Assembly (NCBI RefSeq): GCF_023218175.1
Contig: NZ_JALPTH010000016.1
Span: 62,001-126,000, forward strand
DNA from: Streptomyces lichenis
GTDB taxonomy: Bacteria > Actinomycetota > Actinomycetes > Streptomycetales > Streptomycetaceae
DNA length: 64,000 bases
Reading direction: 5' to 3'
Made by a program: the position numbers and the translations under genes. Below, piece after piece: positions 15,819 to 23,792 of this stretch (position 1 is its first letter; each line of letters starts with the position of its first letter). Under the pieces are notes generated by a model. That model was given only the letters and a program-made list of their open reading frames with translations. It made no database searches and was not told the origin of the DNA.

Positions 15819-16087
15819 TGAAGCTCACCTTCTCCACGCTTGCCGGGGAGGACTGCCTCTGGTGGCAGGCCCAGGCCCGTAGGACGCTGAAACGCATCAA
15901 CACCCTCATCGCGGATGCGGTGCGCAACGGCAACGAGGGGATCGGAAAGCCCGAACCGCTCAAGCACGGCTTCCAGGGCTACTGGTCGCGCCGCATCACG
16001 GACGAGCACCGGCTCATCTACAGAGTCACGGATGACATGGTCCTGGTCGTTCAGTGCCGCGGCGGTCGCACCCCCGCCCCCGCGTGA
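15818..16087 (+). CDS. YoeB/Txe-family mRNA interferase toxin without visible antitoxin
   Basis: An 89-residue protein matching the full length of YoeB: start MKLTFSTLAGEDCLWWQ, then KRINTLI, the KPEPLKHGFQGYWSRRI core and EHRLIYRV. The Glu/Arg/His residues used for ribosome-dependent mRNA cleavage are in place. YoeB normally follows yefM, but no YefM-like antitoxin is visible upstream. The only overlapping frame ending at the toxin start is a 25-codon non-homologous stub. It begins with GTG and lies against the truncated SnoaL-like gene, suggesting acquisition or rearrangement. Confidence 0.85.
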   Translation: MKLTFSTLAGEDCLWWQAQARRTLKRINTLIADAVRNGNEGIGKPEPLKHGFQGYWSRRITDEHRLIYRVTDDMVLVVQCRGGRTPAPA

Positions 16088-16155
16088 CCGGATCGCAACC
16101 GAACCCCCTCTTGACCGAGACCCACCACGTGAACGCGCGGTTACGCTCGGCGTTC

Positions 16156-17424
16156 ATGACCGAACGCGCCGAGCAGCCTGACGAGCAGAGCTCCCCGAGG
16201 CATCCCGAGCCGCCCGTGTACGTCGTCGGCGGCGGGCCCGGGGGGCTGGCCGTGGCGGCGGAGCTGGGCAGACGCGGGGTGCGGACGGTCGTCCTGGAGA
16301 AGGCGGACGCTGTCGGCGCCTCCTGGCGCGGGCACTACGACCGGCTGCGGCTGCACACCACCCGGCGGCTGTCCGGGCTCCCGGGGCTGCCGATGCCGCG
16401 GTCGTTCGGGCGCTGGGTGCGGCGGGACGACGTGGTCCGCTATCTGGAGAAGTACGCCGAGGTGCACCGGCTGGACGTGGTGACCGGGGTCGAGGTCAGC
16501 CGGATCGAGCGGGAGCCGGACGGGGGCGGCTGGGTGCTGTACGCGAGCGGGGGGCGGCGGCTGGTCGGGCGGGCCGTGGTGGTGGCGACCGGGTACAACC
16601 ACACCCCGAGGGTGCCGGACTGGCCCGGTGCGGGGACCTATCAGGGGGAGTTGGGCCACGCGGGGGCGTACCGCGACCCGGCGCCGTACGCGGAGAAGGA
16701 CGTGCTGGTGGTGGGCGCGGGGAACACCGGTGCCGAGATAGCCGCCGACCTCGCCGAGGGCGGCGCGGGGCGGGTGCGGCTGGCGGTGCGGACGGTGCCG
16801 CACATCGTGCGCCGCTCCACCCTGGGCTGGCCCTCGCAGCGCTCCGCCGTCATCGCGCGGCGGCTGCCGGTGAAGCTGGTGGACCTGGCGGCGGGCGTGC
16901 TCGGCCGGGTCGCGATTCCGGACCTGTCGAAGCACGGGCTGCCCCGGCCGGACACCGGGCTGGCCTCGCGGGCCCGGCAGGGCGCCGTGCCGGTGCTGGA
17001 CGTCGGGCTGATCGCCGCCGTGCGGAGCGGCCGGGTGGAGATCGTGGCCGCCGTGGAGGGCTTCGACGGCGGCCGGGTGGTGCTGGCGGACGGCAGCCGG
17101 ATCGCCCCGGACGCGGTGATCGCGGCCACCGGCTACCGGCGCGGTCTGGAGGGGCTGGTCGGGCACCTGGGCGTGCTGGACGAGCGGGGGCGGCCGCGGG
17201 TGCGGCGGGCCCGCTCGCCCCGGTCGGCGCCCGGGCTGTACTTCACCGGCTACACCAACCCCCTCAGCGGGATGCTGCTCGAACTCGCCCGGGACGGCCG
17301 GAAGATCAGCGGCCGCATTGCCCGGCGGGAGGCCAGGGCCTCGGTGCGGCGCGGCCGCCGGGAGGCCCGGGCGGCCGAGAGGGAGCGCCGCTCGGCCCCC
17401 GTACGGGGCGCCGCCCAGCGCTGA
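16156..17424 (+). CDS. FAD/NAD(P)-dependent monooxygenase (YUC/FMO-like)
   Basis: A 422-residue flavoprotein with an N-terminal FAD Rossmann motif VYVVGGGPGGLAVAAELG, a second NADPH Rossmann motif VLVVGAGNTGAEIAADLAEGG near residue 185, and VVVATGYN plus a terminal ATGYRRG. This fits flavin-containing monooxygenases and putative K+-transport flavoproteins of the CzcO type. The C-terminal ~35 residues are Arg-rich. The ATG at 16156 is chosen because homologues begin a short distance before the GGGPGG loop. It is convergent with the MFS gene, 13 bp apart. Substrate unknown. Confidence 0.88.
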   Translation: MTERAEQPDEQSSPRHPEPPVYVVGGGPGGLAVAAELGRRGVRTVVLEKADAVGASWRGHYDRLRLHTTRRLSGLPGLPMPRSFGRWVRRDDVVRYLEKYAEVHRLDVVTGVEVSRIEREPDGGGWVLYASGGRRLVGRAVVVATGYNHTPRVPDWPGAGTYQGELGHAGAYRDPAPYAEKDVLVVGAGNTGAEIAADLAEGGAGRVRLAVRTVPHIVRRSTLGWPSQRSAVIARRLPVKLVDLAAGVLGRVAIPDLSKHGLPRPDTGLASRARQGAVPVLDVGLIAAVRSGRVEIVAAVEGFDGGRVVLADGSRIAPDAVIAATGYRRGLEGLVGHLGVLDERGRPRVRRARSPRSAPGLYFTGYTNPLSGMLLELARDGRKISGRIARREARASVRRGRREARAAERERRSAPVRGAAQR

Positions 17425-17437
17425 CCCGCCCGGGCAC

Positions 17438-18757
17438 TCATCCGGTCGCGGCCGGTGCGGGGCGCTTGGGCCGGAGCACCAGGGCCATCAGGGCGGCCGC
17501 CGCGCACAGGGCGCCGGAGGCGTACCAGACGATGTCGTAGCTGCCGAAGACGTCCCGGGCGACGCCGCCGAGGAAGGCGACCAGCGCGGCGCCGACCTGG
17601 TGGGAGGCGAGCACCCAGCCGAAGACGATGGCGCCGTCCTCGCCGTAGTGCTCCCGGCACAGGGCGATGGTGGGCGGCACGGTGGCCACCCAGTCCAGGC
17701 CGTAGAAGACGATGAAGAAGACCATCGGCGGGTGGACGGCAGGGGCCAGCAGCATGGGGAGGAAGAGCAGCGAGACCCCGCGCAGGGCGTAGTAGACGGC
17801 GAGCAGCCGGCGGGTGTCGAAGCGGTCGGTGAACCAGCCGGAGGCGACGGTGCCGAGGATGTCGAAGACGCCGATCACCGCGAGCAGCGAGGCGGCGGCC
17901 GTCATCGGCATCCCGTGGTCATGGGCGGCGGGCACGAAGTGGGTCCTGACCAGGCCGTTGGTGGTGGCGCCGCAGATCGCGAAGGTGCCGGCGAGCAGCC
18001 AGAACGGCCCGGTGCGGGCGGCGCGGAGGAGCACGCCGAGCGCGCGGCGGGCGGCGCCGGGGACCGGCGGCGGCTTGGGGACGAAGGTCTTCGAGCCGTA
18101 CGGGGCGAGCCCCACGTCGGCCGGGTGGTCGCGCAGCAGCAGCCAGACGAACGGGACGACGGCGAGCGCGGTCAGTGCCACGGTGATCGCGGCGGGCCGC
18201 CAGCCGTGCCGCTCCACCAGCCAGGACAGCAGCGGGAGGAAGACCAGCTGGCCGGAGGCCCCGGCGGCGGTGAGGACGCCGGTCACCAGTCCGCGCCGGG
18301 CGGTGAACCAGCGGCCGGTGACGGTGGCGGCGAAGGCCAGCGCCATGGAGCCGCTGCCCAGTCCGACCAGGACGCCCCAGAACAGCACCAGTTGCCAGGC
18401 CGCGGTCATCCAGACGGTGAGCAGCGAGCCGGTGGCGATGACGCAGAGCGCCAGCGCCACGACCCGGCGGATGCCGAACCGGTCCATCAGCGCGGCGGCG
18501 AACGGCGCGGTCAGCCCGTAGAGGGCGAGGTTGACGGAGACCGCGAAGCCGATGGTGCCGCGCGACCAGTCGAACTCGGCGTGCAGCGGCTCGATCAGCA
18601 GCCCGGGCAGCGAGGCGAAGGCGGCGGCGCCGACGATCGTCACAAAGGCGACGGCGGCGACCGCCCAGGCGAGATGGAACCGGGGCGCGGGCGGCGGTGG
18701 TTCCTGCCCGGTGGTGGAGGCAGGGATCGCGGTGGGCGGCGGGGTCGTCTGGGTCAC
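17438..18757 (-). CDS. MFS transporter
   Basis: A 439-residue major facilitator with 12 predicted helices. The intracellular loop-2 motif is MDRFGIRRVVALAL and the equivalent repeat TDRFDTRRLLAVYY appears in the second half, as in the oxalate/formate antiporter-like subfamily. It is likely an exporter or monocarboxylate transporter. The GTG start at 18757 follows GGAAGG at nine bases. It is divergent from the GlxA-type regulator across 71 bp, so the regulator probably controls it. Confidence 0.88.
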   Translation of the reverse strand: MTQTTPPPTAIPASTTGQEPPPPAPRFHLAWAVAAVAFVTIVGAAAFASLPGLLIEPLHAEFDWSRGTIGFAVSVNLALYGLTAPFAAALMDRFGIRRVVALALCVIATGSLLTVWMTAAWQLVLFWGVLVGLGSGSMALAFAATVTGRWFTARRGLVTGVLTAAGASGQLVFLPLLSWLVERHGWRPAAITVALTALAVVPFVWLLLRDHPADVGLAPYGSKTFVPKPPPVPGAARRALGVLLRAARTGPFWLLAGTFAICGATTNGLVRTHFVPAAHDHGMPMTAAASLLAVIGVFDILGTVASGWFTDRFDTRRLLAVYYALRGVSLLFLPMLLAPAVHPPMVFFIVFYGLDWVATVPPTIALCREHYGEDGAIVFGWVLASHQVGAALVAFLGGVARDVFGSYDIVWYASGALCAAAALMALVLRPKRPAPAATG

Positions 18758-18828
18758 GGATGACAGCCTTCCGGCTGGCGTCCCGTCGGACGAGTGGCCT
18801 GAATGACAGGGTTCGCTAGGATCGGGCC

Positions 18829-19872
18829 ATGAGCGGAAGAGGCGAGGGGCGTACGGGGGCGGGGGCGCCGCATCGGGTGGTGGTGCTGGCGCTGGCCGGG
18901 CTGCTGCCGTTCGAACTGGGCATCCCGCACCGGATCTTCGGCAAGGCGGTCGACGGTGAGGGGCGGCCGCTCTACACGACGGTGACCTGCGGGCTGGCCG
19001 CGGGGCCGGTGCGCACCGACGCCGACTTCGACATCCGGGTGGAACACGGCCCCGAGGCACTGGCCACCGCCGACACGGTGCTGGTGCCCGCCTCGTACGA
19101 GCTGGGGCCGGTGCACCGGGAGGGGCGGCTCACACCCGAACTGGCCGCCGCGCTGGCGCACATCCGGCCGGGCACCCGGCTGGTGTCCATCTGCGTCGGC
19201 GGATACGTGCTGGCCGCCGCGGGCTTCCTGGACGGGCGCCCGGCGACCACCCACTGGTCCTCGGCCGAGCACTTCCAGCGGCTGTTCCCCGCCGTACGGG
19301 TCGACCCGGACGTGCTGTTCATCGACGACGGGGACGTGCTGACCTCGGCCGGGGTGGCGGCCGGGATCGACCTGTGCCTGCACATCGTGCGCCGCGACCA
19401 CGGGGCGGCCGTCGCCAACGCGGTGGCCCGCCGCACGGTGGTGCCGCCGCACCGGGACGGCGGGCAGGCCCAGTTCATCGACCGGCCGGTGCCGGACGAG
19501 CGGCTGGCGACCACCGCGGCGGCCCGGGCCTGGGCGCTGGACCGGCTGCACCAGCCGCTCCAGTTGCGGGACCTGGCCGGGCAGGAGGCGATGAGCGTAC
19601 GGACGTTCACCCGCCGCTTCCGGGAGGAGGTGGGCGTCAGCCCGGGGCAGTGGCTCACCCGGCAGCGGGTGGAGCGGGCCCGGCACCTGCTGGAGTCCAC
19701 CGACCTGCCGGTGGACCAGGTGGCGCGGGACGCCGGTTTCGGCACCGCGCAGTCGATGCGGGCGCACCTACTGGCCGTGCTCGGCGTTCCCCCGACGGTC
19801 TACCGCCGCACCTTCCGCGCCCGCGCCCCGCTGGACGTCGGGCCGGGGGCCCGGCAGGGGGCGCGTCCATAG
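18829..19872 (+). CDS. GlxA-family transcriptional regulator (DJ-1/PfpI plus AraC HTH)
   Basis: A 347-residue protein with an amidase-like DJ-1/PfpI domain (about residues 15-185, VSICVGGYVLAAAGFLDGR includes the nucleophile-elbow Cys) and a C-terminal AraC HTH pair (about 230-330, MSVRTFTRRFREEVGVSPGQW). This architecture is that of GlxA, which regulates metabolism and development in Streptomyces. TAGGAT lies six bases before the ATG, so the message may be leaderless. It is divergent from the MFS pump, its likely target. Its 3' end overlaps the end of a degraded MFS frame on the other strand. Confidence 0.9.
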   Translation: MSGRGEGRTGAGAPHRVVVLALAGLLPFELGIPHRIFGKAVDGEGRPLYTTVTCGLAAGPVRTDADFDIRVEHGPEALATADTVLVPASYELGPVHREGRLTPELAAALAHIRPGTRLVSICVGGYVLAAAGFLDGRPATTHWSSAEHFQRLFPAVRVDPDVLFIDDGDVLTSAGVAAGIDLCLHIVRRDHGAAVANAVARRTVVPPHRDGGQAQFIDRPVPDERLATTAAARAWALDRLHQPLQLRDLAGQEAMSVRTFTRRFREEVGVSPGQWLTRQRVERARHLLESTDLPVDQVARDAGFGTAQSMRAHLLAVLGVPPTVYRRTFRARAPLDVGPGARQGARP

Positions 19873-20370
19873 CAGCCGCCGCTCGCCGACCGCGCCCACG
19901 GCGGCGAGCACCAGCCCCAGGCCGACGGCCGCCAGGATCGCGATGGAGGGGGCCACCCAGCGCAGCAGCGCTCCGGCGAGCGCCCCGCTGACCGCGTACC
20001 CGGCGGCCGGCAGGCTCGGCGACAGCACCCGGCGGAGCTGGAGGTCGCGGGCCGGCCCGACCACCGACTGGCAGACCCCGGCCAGCAGCAGGGCCGCGCC
20101 CACGGCGGCGAGCCAGGGCAGCAGGGCGACGGCCACCACCAGGGCAAAGACCACCGCCAGGATCGCCAGGCACTGGGCGGCGGGGCTGCCGGGCAGCGGG
20201 TGCAGCTCGTAAAGCAAGGCGCCGAGGGCCATCCCGACGGCATACCCGGCCAGCAGCGGCCCGGCCCAGCCGACGGCGACCGACCGCTGCTCCAGCAGGG
20301 CGGGCAGGATCAGCGGCCCGACCGGCGCCGCGCTCAGCCACCAGCGACCCGACCGGCGCCCCCCGGCGCC
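19768..20370 (-). pseudogene. C-terminal remnant of an MFS transporter
   Basis: The minus frame reads as the second half of a major facilitator: RWWLSAAPVGPLILPALLEQ, then hydrophobic segments with GYAVGMALGALLYELHP and VVGPARDLQLRRVLSP. No start codon exists at the homologous N-terminus, the first six helices are absent, and the frame ends inside the neighbouring GlxA gene. A downstream ATG at 20232 could in principle start a ~154-residue product, but this would be a fragment. I read it as a truncated gene. Confidence 0.55.
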
Positions 20371-20373
20371 CGC

Positions 20374-21009
20374 TCAGGGCTTGGCGGCGGCGGCTTGCGC
20401 GGCCTGTTCCAGGCGGGCGTGGTGGTCGGCCCACCAGGTCTTGTCGCCGGACGGGATGTTGGTGGAGGCCCGGGTCGCACCGACGCTGCCGTCGAGGGAC
20501 TCGCGCAGGATGTCGGCGTGGCCCGCGTGCCGCTGGGTGTCGGAGATGACCCGCACCAGGATGTGGTGCAGCGTCGCCTCGGCCCGCTCCTCGGGCCACC
20601 AGGGCACCCGGCCGGCCGCGTCCAGCGGCAGCGCGCCGACCGTCTCGTCCGTGTGCCGCCAGGCCGCGCGGTACAGGCCGGTGATCTGGTCCCGGGACTC
20701 CTCGGCGGTGGCCCACATGTCGTCGTTGGGCTCGGCGGTCCGGGTGTACCACCAGGCCGGGGGCTCCTGCCCGGCGAAGTACGGCCGGCCGAAGGTGTCG
20801 CCGAAGTACGCCAGCTCCACCCCCGACGCGTGCTTGACCAGCCCCAGCAGATTGGTGCCGGTCGGGGTGAGGGGGCGGCGGGCGTCGTACTCGGAGAGCC
20901 CCTCCAGCTTCCACAGCAGGGCGTCCCTGGCGTCCTGGAGGTAGCGGAGCAGCTCGGCCTTGGCCCGCTCGTCCCCGGCCCGGTGGTCTCTCGCCTGTGG
21001 TTCGGTCAT
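20374..21009 (-). CDS. DinB/DUF664-family protein
   Basis: A 211-residue four-helix-bundle protein of the DinB/YfiT superfamily (DUF664). The likely metal ligands are in LLGLVKHASGVELAYFG, in TLHHILVRVISDTQRHAGH, and near the N-terminus. Related proteins are thiol-dependent transferases using mycothiol or bacillithiol; the substrate is unknown. The ATG at 21009 is followed by a charged N-terminus. Its 3' end abuts the MFS remnant. Confidence 0.85.
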   Translation of the reverse strand: MTEPQARDHRAGDERAKAELLRYLQDARDALLWKLEGLSEYDARRPLTPTGTNLLGLVKHASGVELAYFGDTFGRPYFAGQEPPAWWYTRTAEPNDDMWATAEESRDQITGLYRAAWRHTDETVGALPLDAAGRVPWWPEERAEATLHHILVRVISDTQRHAGHADILRESLDGSVGATRASTNIPSGDKTWWADHHARLEQAAQAAAAKP

Positions 21010-21076
21010 ATCGGCGAGTCTGGCACCCGGCACCGACAGCCGGCCGTACCACCGCCCCGATCGGGGCCGGGGCCGG

Positions 21077-21541
21077 TCACCAGGGCCGGGCGTGGGAGGC
21101 GAGGGGAGAGGCGGCCGGCTCGGTGGCGGGCTTGTCCTCCCGGTCCACCTCGCACCAGATGCTCTTGCCGCCGCCCTCGCGCTGCCAGCCCCAGCGGTCG
21201 GCCAGCCCGTCGACCAGCTCCAGGCCGCGCCCGCCGGTCTCCTCGCCGGTGGCCTGGCGCGGACTGGGCGGGCGGGCACTGGTGTCGGCCACCTCCACCC
21301 GTACCGTCCCCGCCTTCCCGGCCACCGCGCCGGCACCGGACAGCATCCGCAGCACGGCCGGACACCCGGTGTGCACCACGGCGTTGGTGACGAGCTCCGA
21401 GACGATGAGCACCAGCGTGTCCGCCAGGGTCTCGTCGTCCCCTATCCCCGAGCCGGCCAGCAGCGACCGCGCCCATGTGCGGGCGCGTCCCACCTCCGCG
21501 GGATCGGGACCGATCTCCAACTGAACCTGAAGCACCTGCAC
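21077..21541 (-). CDS. RsbW-like anti-sigma ATP-binding protein
   Basis: A 154-residue HATPase_c-fold protein of the kind abundant in Streptomyces. The N-box is VSELVTNAVVHTG, and the G1/G2 region is DTSARPPSPRQATGEETGGRGLELV. Such proteins act as serine kinases or anti-sigma factors in partner switching with STAS proteins. One STAS protein lies 1 kb away (22547), but pairing cannot be shown. The start is the GTG at 21541 with a weak ribosome site. Confidence 0.85.
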   Translation of the reverse strand: MQVLQVQLEIGPDPAEVGRARTWARSLLAGSGIGDDETLADTLVLIVSELVTNAVVHTGCPAVLRMLSGAGAVAGKAGTVRVEVADTSARPPSPRQATGEETGGRGLELVDGLADRWGWQREGGGKSIWCEVDREDKPATEPAASPLASHARPW

Positions 21542-21926
21542 CGCTCACACCACCCGAATCGGCGGACACTTCGCCTCATGTCTCACAGCGACCACAGCCT
21601 CAACAGTCGTCGTCACCGAATGTGATTCTCCGTGCCGCACAGCATGGTTGACGTACAGTCACCGCAACAAGCGCTACGGGCATATTCCAGCGCGAAGGAG
21701 TACGCGTACCGCATACTGTGCGACCCCCCGGCCGGGCAGTCGAACGGTGGGGTCTACGCCGCTGCCGGTGAACCGTCCACATCCCCCGCAGCGTACCGGA
21801 GTGCAATCGCGACTCCGGCGCGTGACCGGCGCCCCCCTGCGCCGGACCGATGCGCCCCTGCCGGCGTCCACGCTCCGTGAGCGCCGGCCGTGCGCCGGTC
21901 GTCCCTGGCAGCCGGTACCGGGCCGT
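21542..21926. other. Intergenic region, 385 bp
   Basis: It lies upstream of the RsbW-like gene and downstream of the EF-hand gene (both minus). The left half is AT-richer than average and must hold the RsbW-like promoter. It includes the palindrome GTACGCGTAC at 21701-21710. A plus-strand 82-codon ORF (21632-21880) lacks a ribosome site and recognisable homology, so it was not called. Confidence 0.4.
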
Positions 21927-22460
21927 TCAGTGGTCGGGCGCGCTCGGCTCCTCGGTGACGAAGTAGCGGGCGAAGGCCGCGACCGCCTCCTCCTCGTCCA
22001 CCAGGCCGCTGCGGTCCACGTCCAGGCTCTCCGCCGCCAGCGCCGCCGCGTGCGAGTCGACGCCGAGCGCCCGCAGAGCGCGCTCCACCTCCCCGGTGGT
22101 GGCCCGGCGGTCGTCGTCCTGGTCGGCGACGAGCAGCAGCCCGTGCACGAACGGGCGGGCGATCTCGGCGAAGCGCTCAGGGTTGTCGCGCAGCCGCTTC
22201 AGCGCGCCGTGCACGAACTCCTGCCGGCTGACCCGTTGGTCGCCGTCCACGTCGGCGATCCCGGCCACGCCCTGCCAGAAGGCCTCGGCGCCGTTCGCCA
22301 GGGCCTGACCGGCGTCGGACCGGTAGCGCTTGCCGAACTCCTCCAGGACCCGGCTCGCCGCGGTCGAGAAGTCCTCGCGGGAGATATGGCCGTTGCCGTC
22401 CTGGTCGAAGGCGTCGAAGCGGGAGGCGATCCGGCGCTGGTAGAGCTGCTCTGCGTCCAT
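21927..22460 (-). CDS. EF-hand calcium-binding protein (calerythrin-like)
   Basis: A 177-residue protein with four EF-hand positions. Two loops are canonical (DQDGNGHISREDF and DVDGDQRVSRQEF). Two are partly degenerate (DQDDDRRATTGEV and DVDRSGLVDEEE). The layout matches the sarcoplasmic-type calcium-buffer proteins called calerythrin in actinomycetes. It is likely a cytoplasmic Ca2+ buffer or sensor; binding partners are unknown. The loops, length and ATG start are clear. Confidence 0.9.
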   Translation of the reverse strand: MDAEQLYQRRIASRFDAFDQDGNGHISREDFSTAASRVLEEFGKRYRSDAGQALANGAEAFWQGVAGIADVDGDQRVSRQEFVHGALKRLRDNPERFAEIARPFVHGLLLVADQDDDRRATTGEVERALRALGVDSHAAALAAESLDVDRSGLVDEEEAVAAFARYFVTEEPSAPDH

Positions 22461-22546
22461 GCCGGGAGGGTACCCGCGGGGCGCGCCGCATCACCCGGCC
22501 GCCCGGTCCCGTGCCAACTGCCGCCCGCCGCCGGGGCGCACGGCCT

Positions 22547-22924
22547 TCAGGCGGAGAGCTGCTCCTCGTTGTCGTCGCGGGTGGCGGCGGGCACGTCCGG
22601 GTAGACGGCGAACAGCCGCCGCACCCCGAGGGCGCTCATCACCCGGTTGACATGGGAGCCCTCCACCGCGCCCCGGGCGGGCAGTATCAGCCGCAGCCGG
22701 CCCCGGCAGGAGTGCAGCAGGCGGCGGGAGGCGATCAGCACCCCGACCCCGCTGGAGTCGCAGAACAGCACCTCGGACAGGTCCAGGACGACATCGCGGC
22801 GGCCGTCGGCCACCGCCTCGTGCACCCGCCTGCGTACCACCGGCGAGGAGACCAGGTCGAGTTCTCCCTGGATGCCGAGCACCGTCCAGGAACCGTGCTC
22901 GGCCTCGTCCACCGTGAGCGTCAC
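22547..22924 (-). CDS. STAS-domain anti-sigma factor antagonist
   Basis: A ~125-residue STAS protein. The phosphorylatable serine lies in FCDSSGVGVLIASRRLL, preceded by the strand VVLDLSEVL. It works by partner switching: the unphosphorylated form sequesters an RsbW-type anti-sigma factor. Three in-frame GTG codons precede the domain; the one at 22924 (VTLTVDEAEHGSW) has the best ribosome site (AAGGG), and 22948 is the longest alternative. It is divergent from the ECF sigma gene. Confidence 0.88.
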   Translation of the reverse strand: MTLTVDEAEHGSWTVLGIQGELDLVSSPVVRRRVHEAVADGRRDVVLDLSEVLFCDSSGVGVLIASRRLLHSCRGRLRLILPARGAVEGSHVNRVMSALGVRRLFAVYPDVPAATRDDNEEQLSA

Positions 22925-23219
22925 ACCCCTCACCCTTCGCCGATCCACCAGGACACCCCGCAGGACACCCGCGAGAGAACCGGAAGCACCAGTTCCTTAT
23001 CGGCGGCTGCTGCCCGGTCGTCCTCCCATGAAACACGATGGTGCCGCAGTGACGTTTCCCTCTACCACTCCCGGGCCGCCTGGGGGCGCACTTGCGGCAA
23101 AGAAAGGCGCGTTACCGGTGGTGCGCACTACATTCGAGAGGAGAGGAACGGCGGCAACGGCAGGCGACGGCGGCATTCGATGAGGGCCGGCAGCGCGTCC
23201 GGGCTCGGGAGGGCTCCCC

Positions 23220-23792
23220 ATGGCGAAGGACACACCACCGCGCTGGGACCGCAGGATGCAGCAGCGGCTGTCGCGCGGCGAGGCGGCCGCGCTGGGCGAG
23301 TTGTACGACCGCTTCGCCTCCCTGGTGCACAGCACGGCCTACCGGGTGCTGGACGACGAGGAGGCCGCGGACCGGGTCACCCGGGAGGTCTTCGGCTACG
23401 TCTGGGAGAACCCGGACGCCTATGAGCCGCGCCGCGACGGCTCCATGCGCTCCTGGATCGCCAAGCTCACCCGGCGGCAGGCCGTGCACCGGCTGCGCCA
23501 GGCCGAGACCCGGGCGCAGTTGGAGCGGGGCGGGGGCGGCGCCGAGGACGCGGAGGAGCTGGAGCGGAAGGTGCGGCGGGCGGCGGTGTCGGCCCGCGCG
23601 GACTTCATCGTGCGGTCCATGCCCACCCCGCTGCGGCTCGCGCTGGAGTCGGCGTACCTCCAGCGCCGGGACTACCGGCAGACCGCGGCCGAGCTGGGGG
23701 TGACGGAGGACGAGGCCCGGCGCCGGCTGCGGCTCGGGCTCCAGCTGCTCGCCACCGCGAACACCGGCCCACTGGACGGGCGGGCGCTGTGA
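23220..23792 (+). CDS. ECF-type RNA polymerase sigma factor
   Basis: A 190-residue sigma-70 ECF protein. Region 2 is at about residues 15-85 (LGELYDRFASLVHSTAYRVL, then DEEAADRVTREVFGYVW). Region 4 is at about 125-180 (RLALESAYLQRRDYRQTAAE followed by an HTH). It is translationally coupled to the next gene by a GTGA overlap, the classic sigma/anti-sigma arrangement. The target promoter is unknown. Confidence 0.9.
   Translation: MAKDTPPRWDRRMQQRLSRGEAAALGELYDRFASLVHSTAYRVLDDEEAADRVTREVFGYVWENPDAYEPRRDGSMRSWIAKLTRRQAVHRLRQAETRAQLERGGGGAEDAEELERKVRRAAVSARADFIVRSMPTPLRLALESAYLQRRDYRQTAAELGVTEDEARRRLRLGLQLLATANTGPLDGRAL

Noticed and set aside
15744..15821. A YefM-like antitoxin overlapping the YoeB-like gene start
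   Set aside because: The only frame ending at the overlap is 25 codons (ending in LTVREPRDAE) and does not resemble YefM/Phd.
21632..21880. An 82-codon plus-strand ORF between the RsbW-like and EF-hand genes
   Set aside because: No ribosome site, no recognisable family, and it crosses the expected promoter region of the RsbW-like gene.
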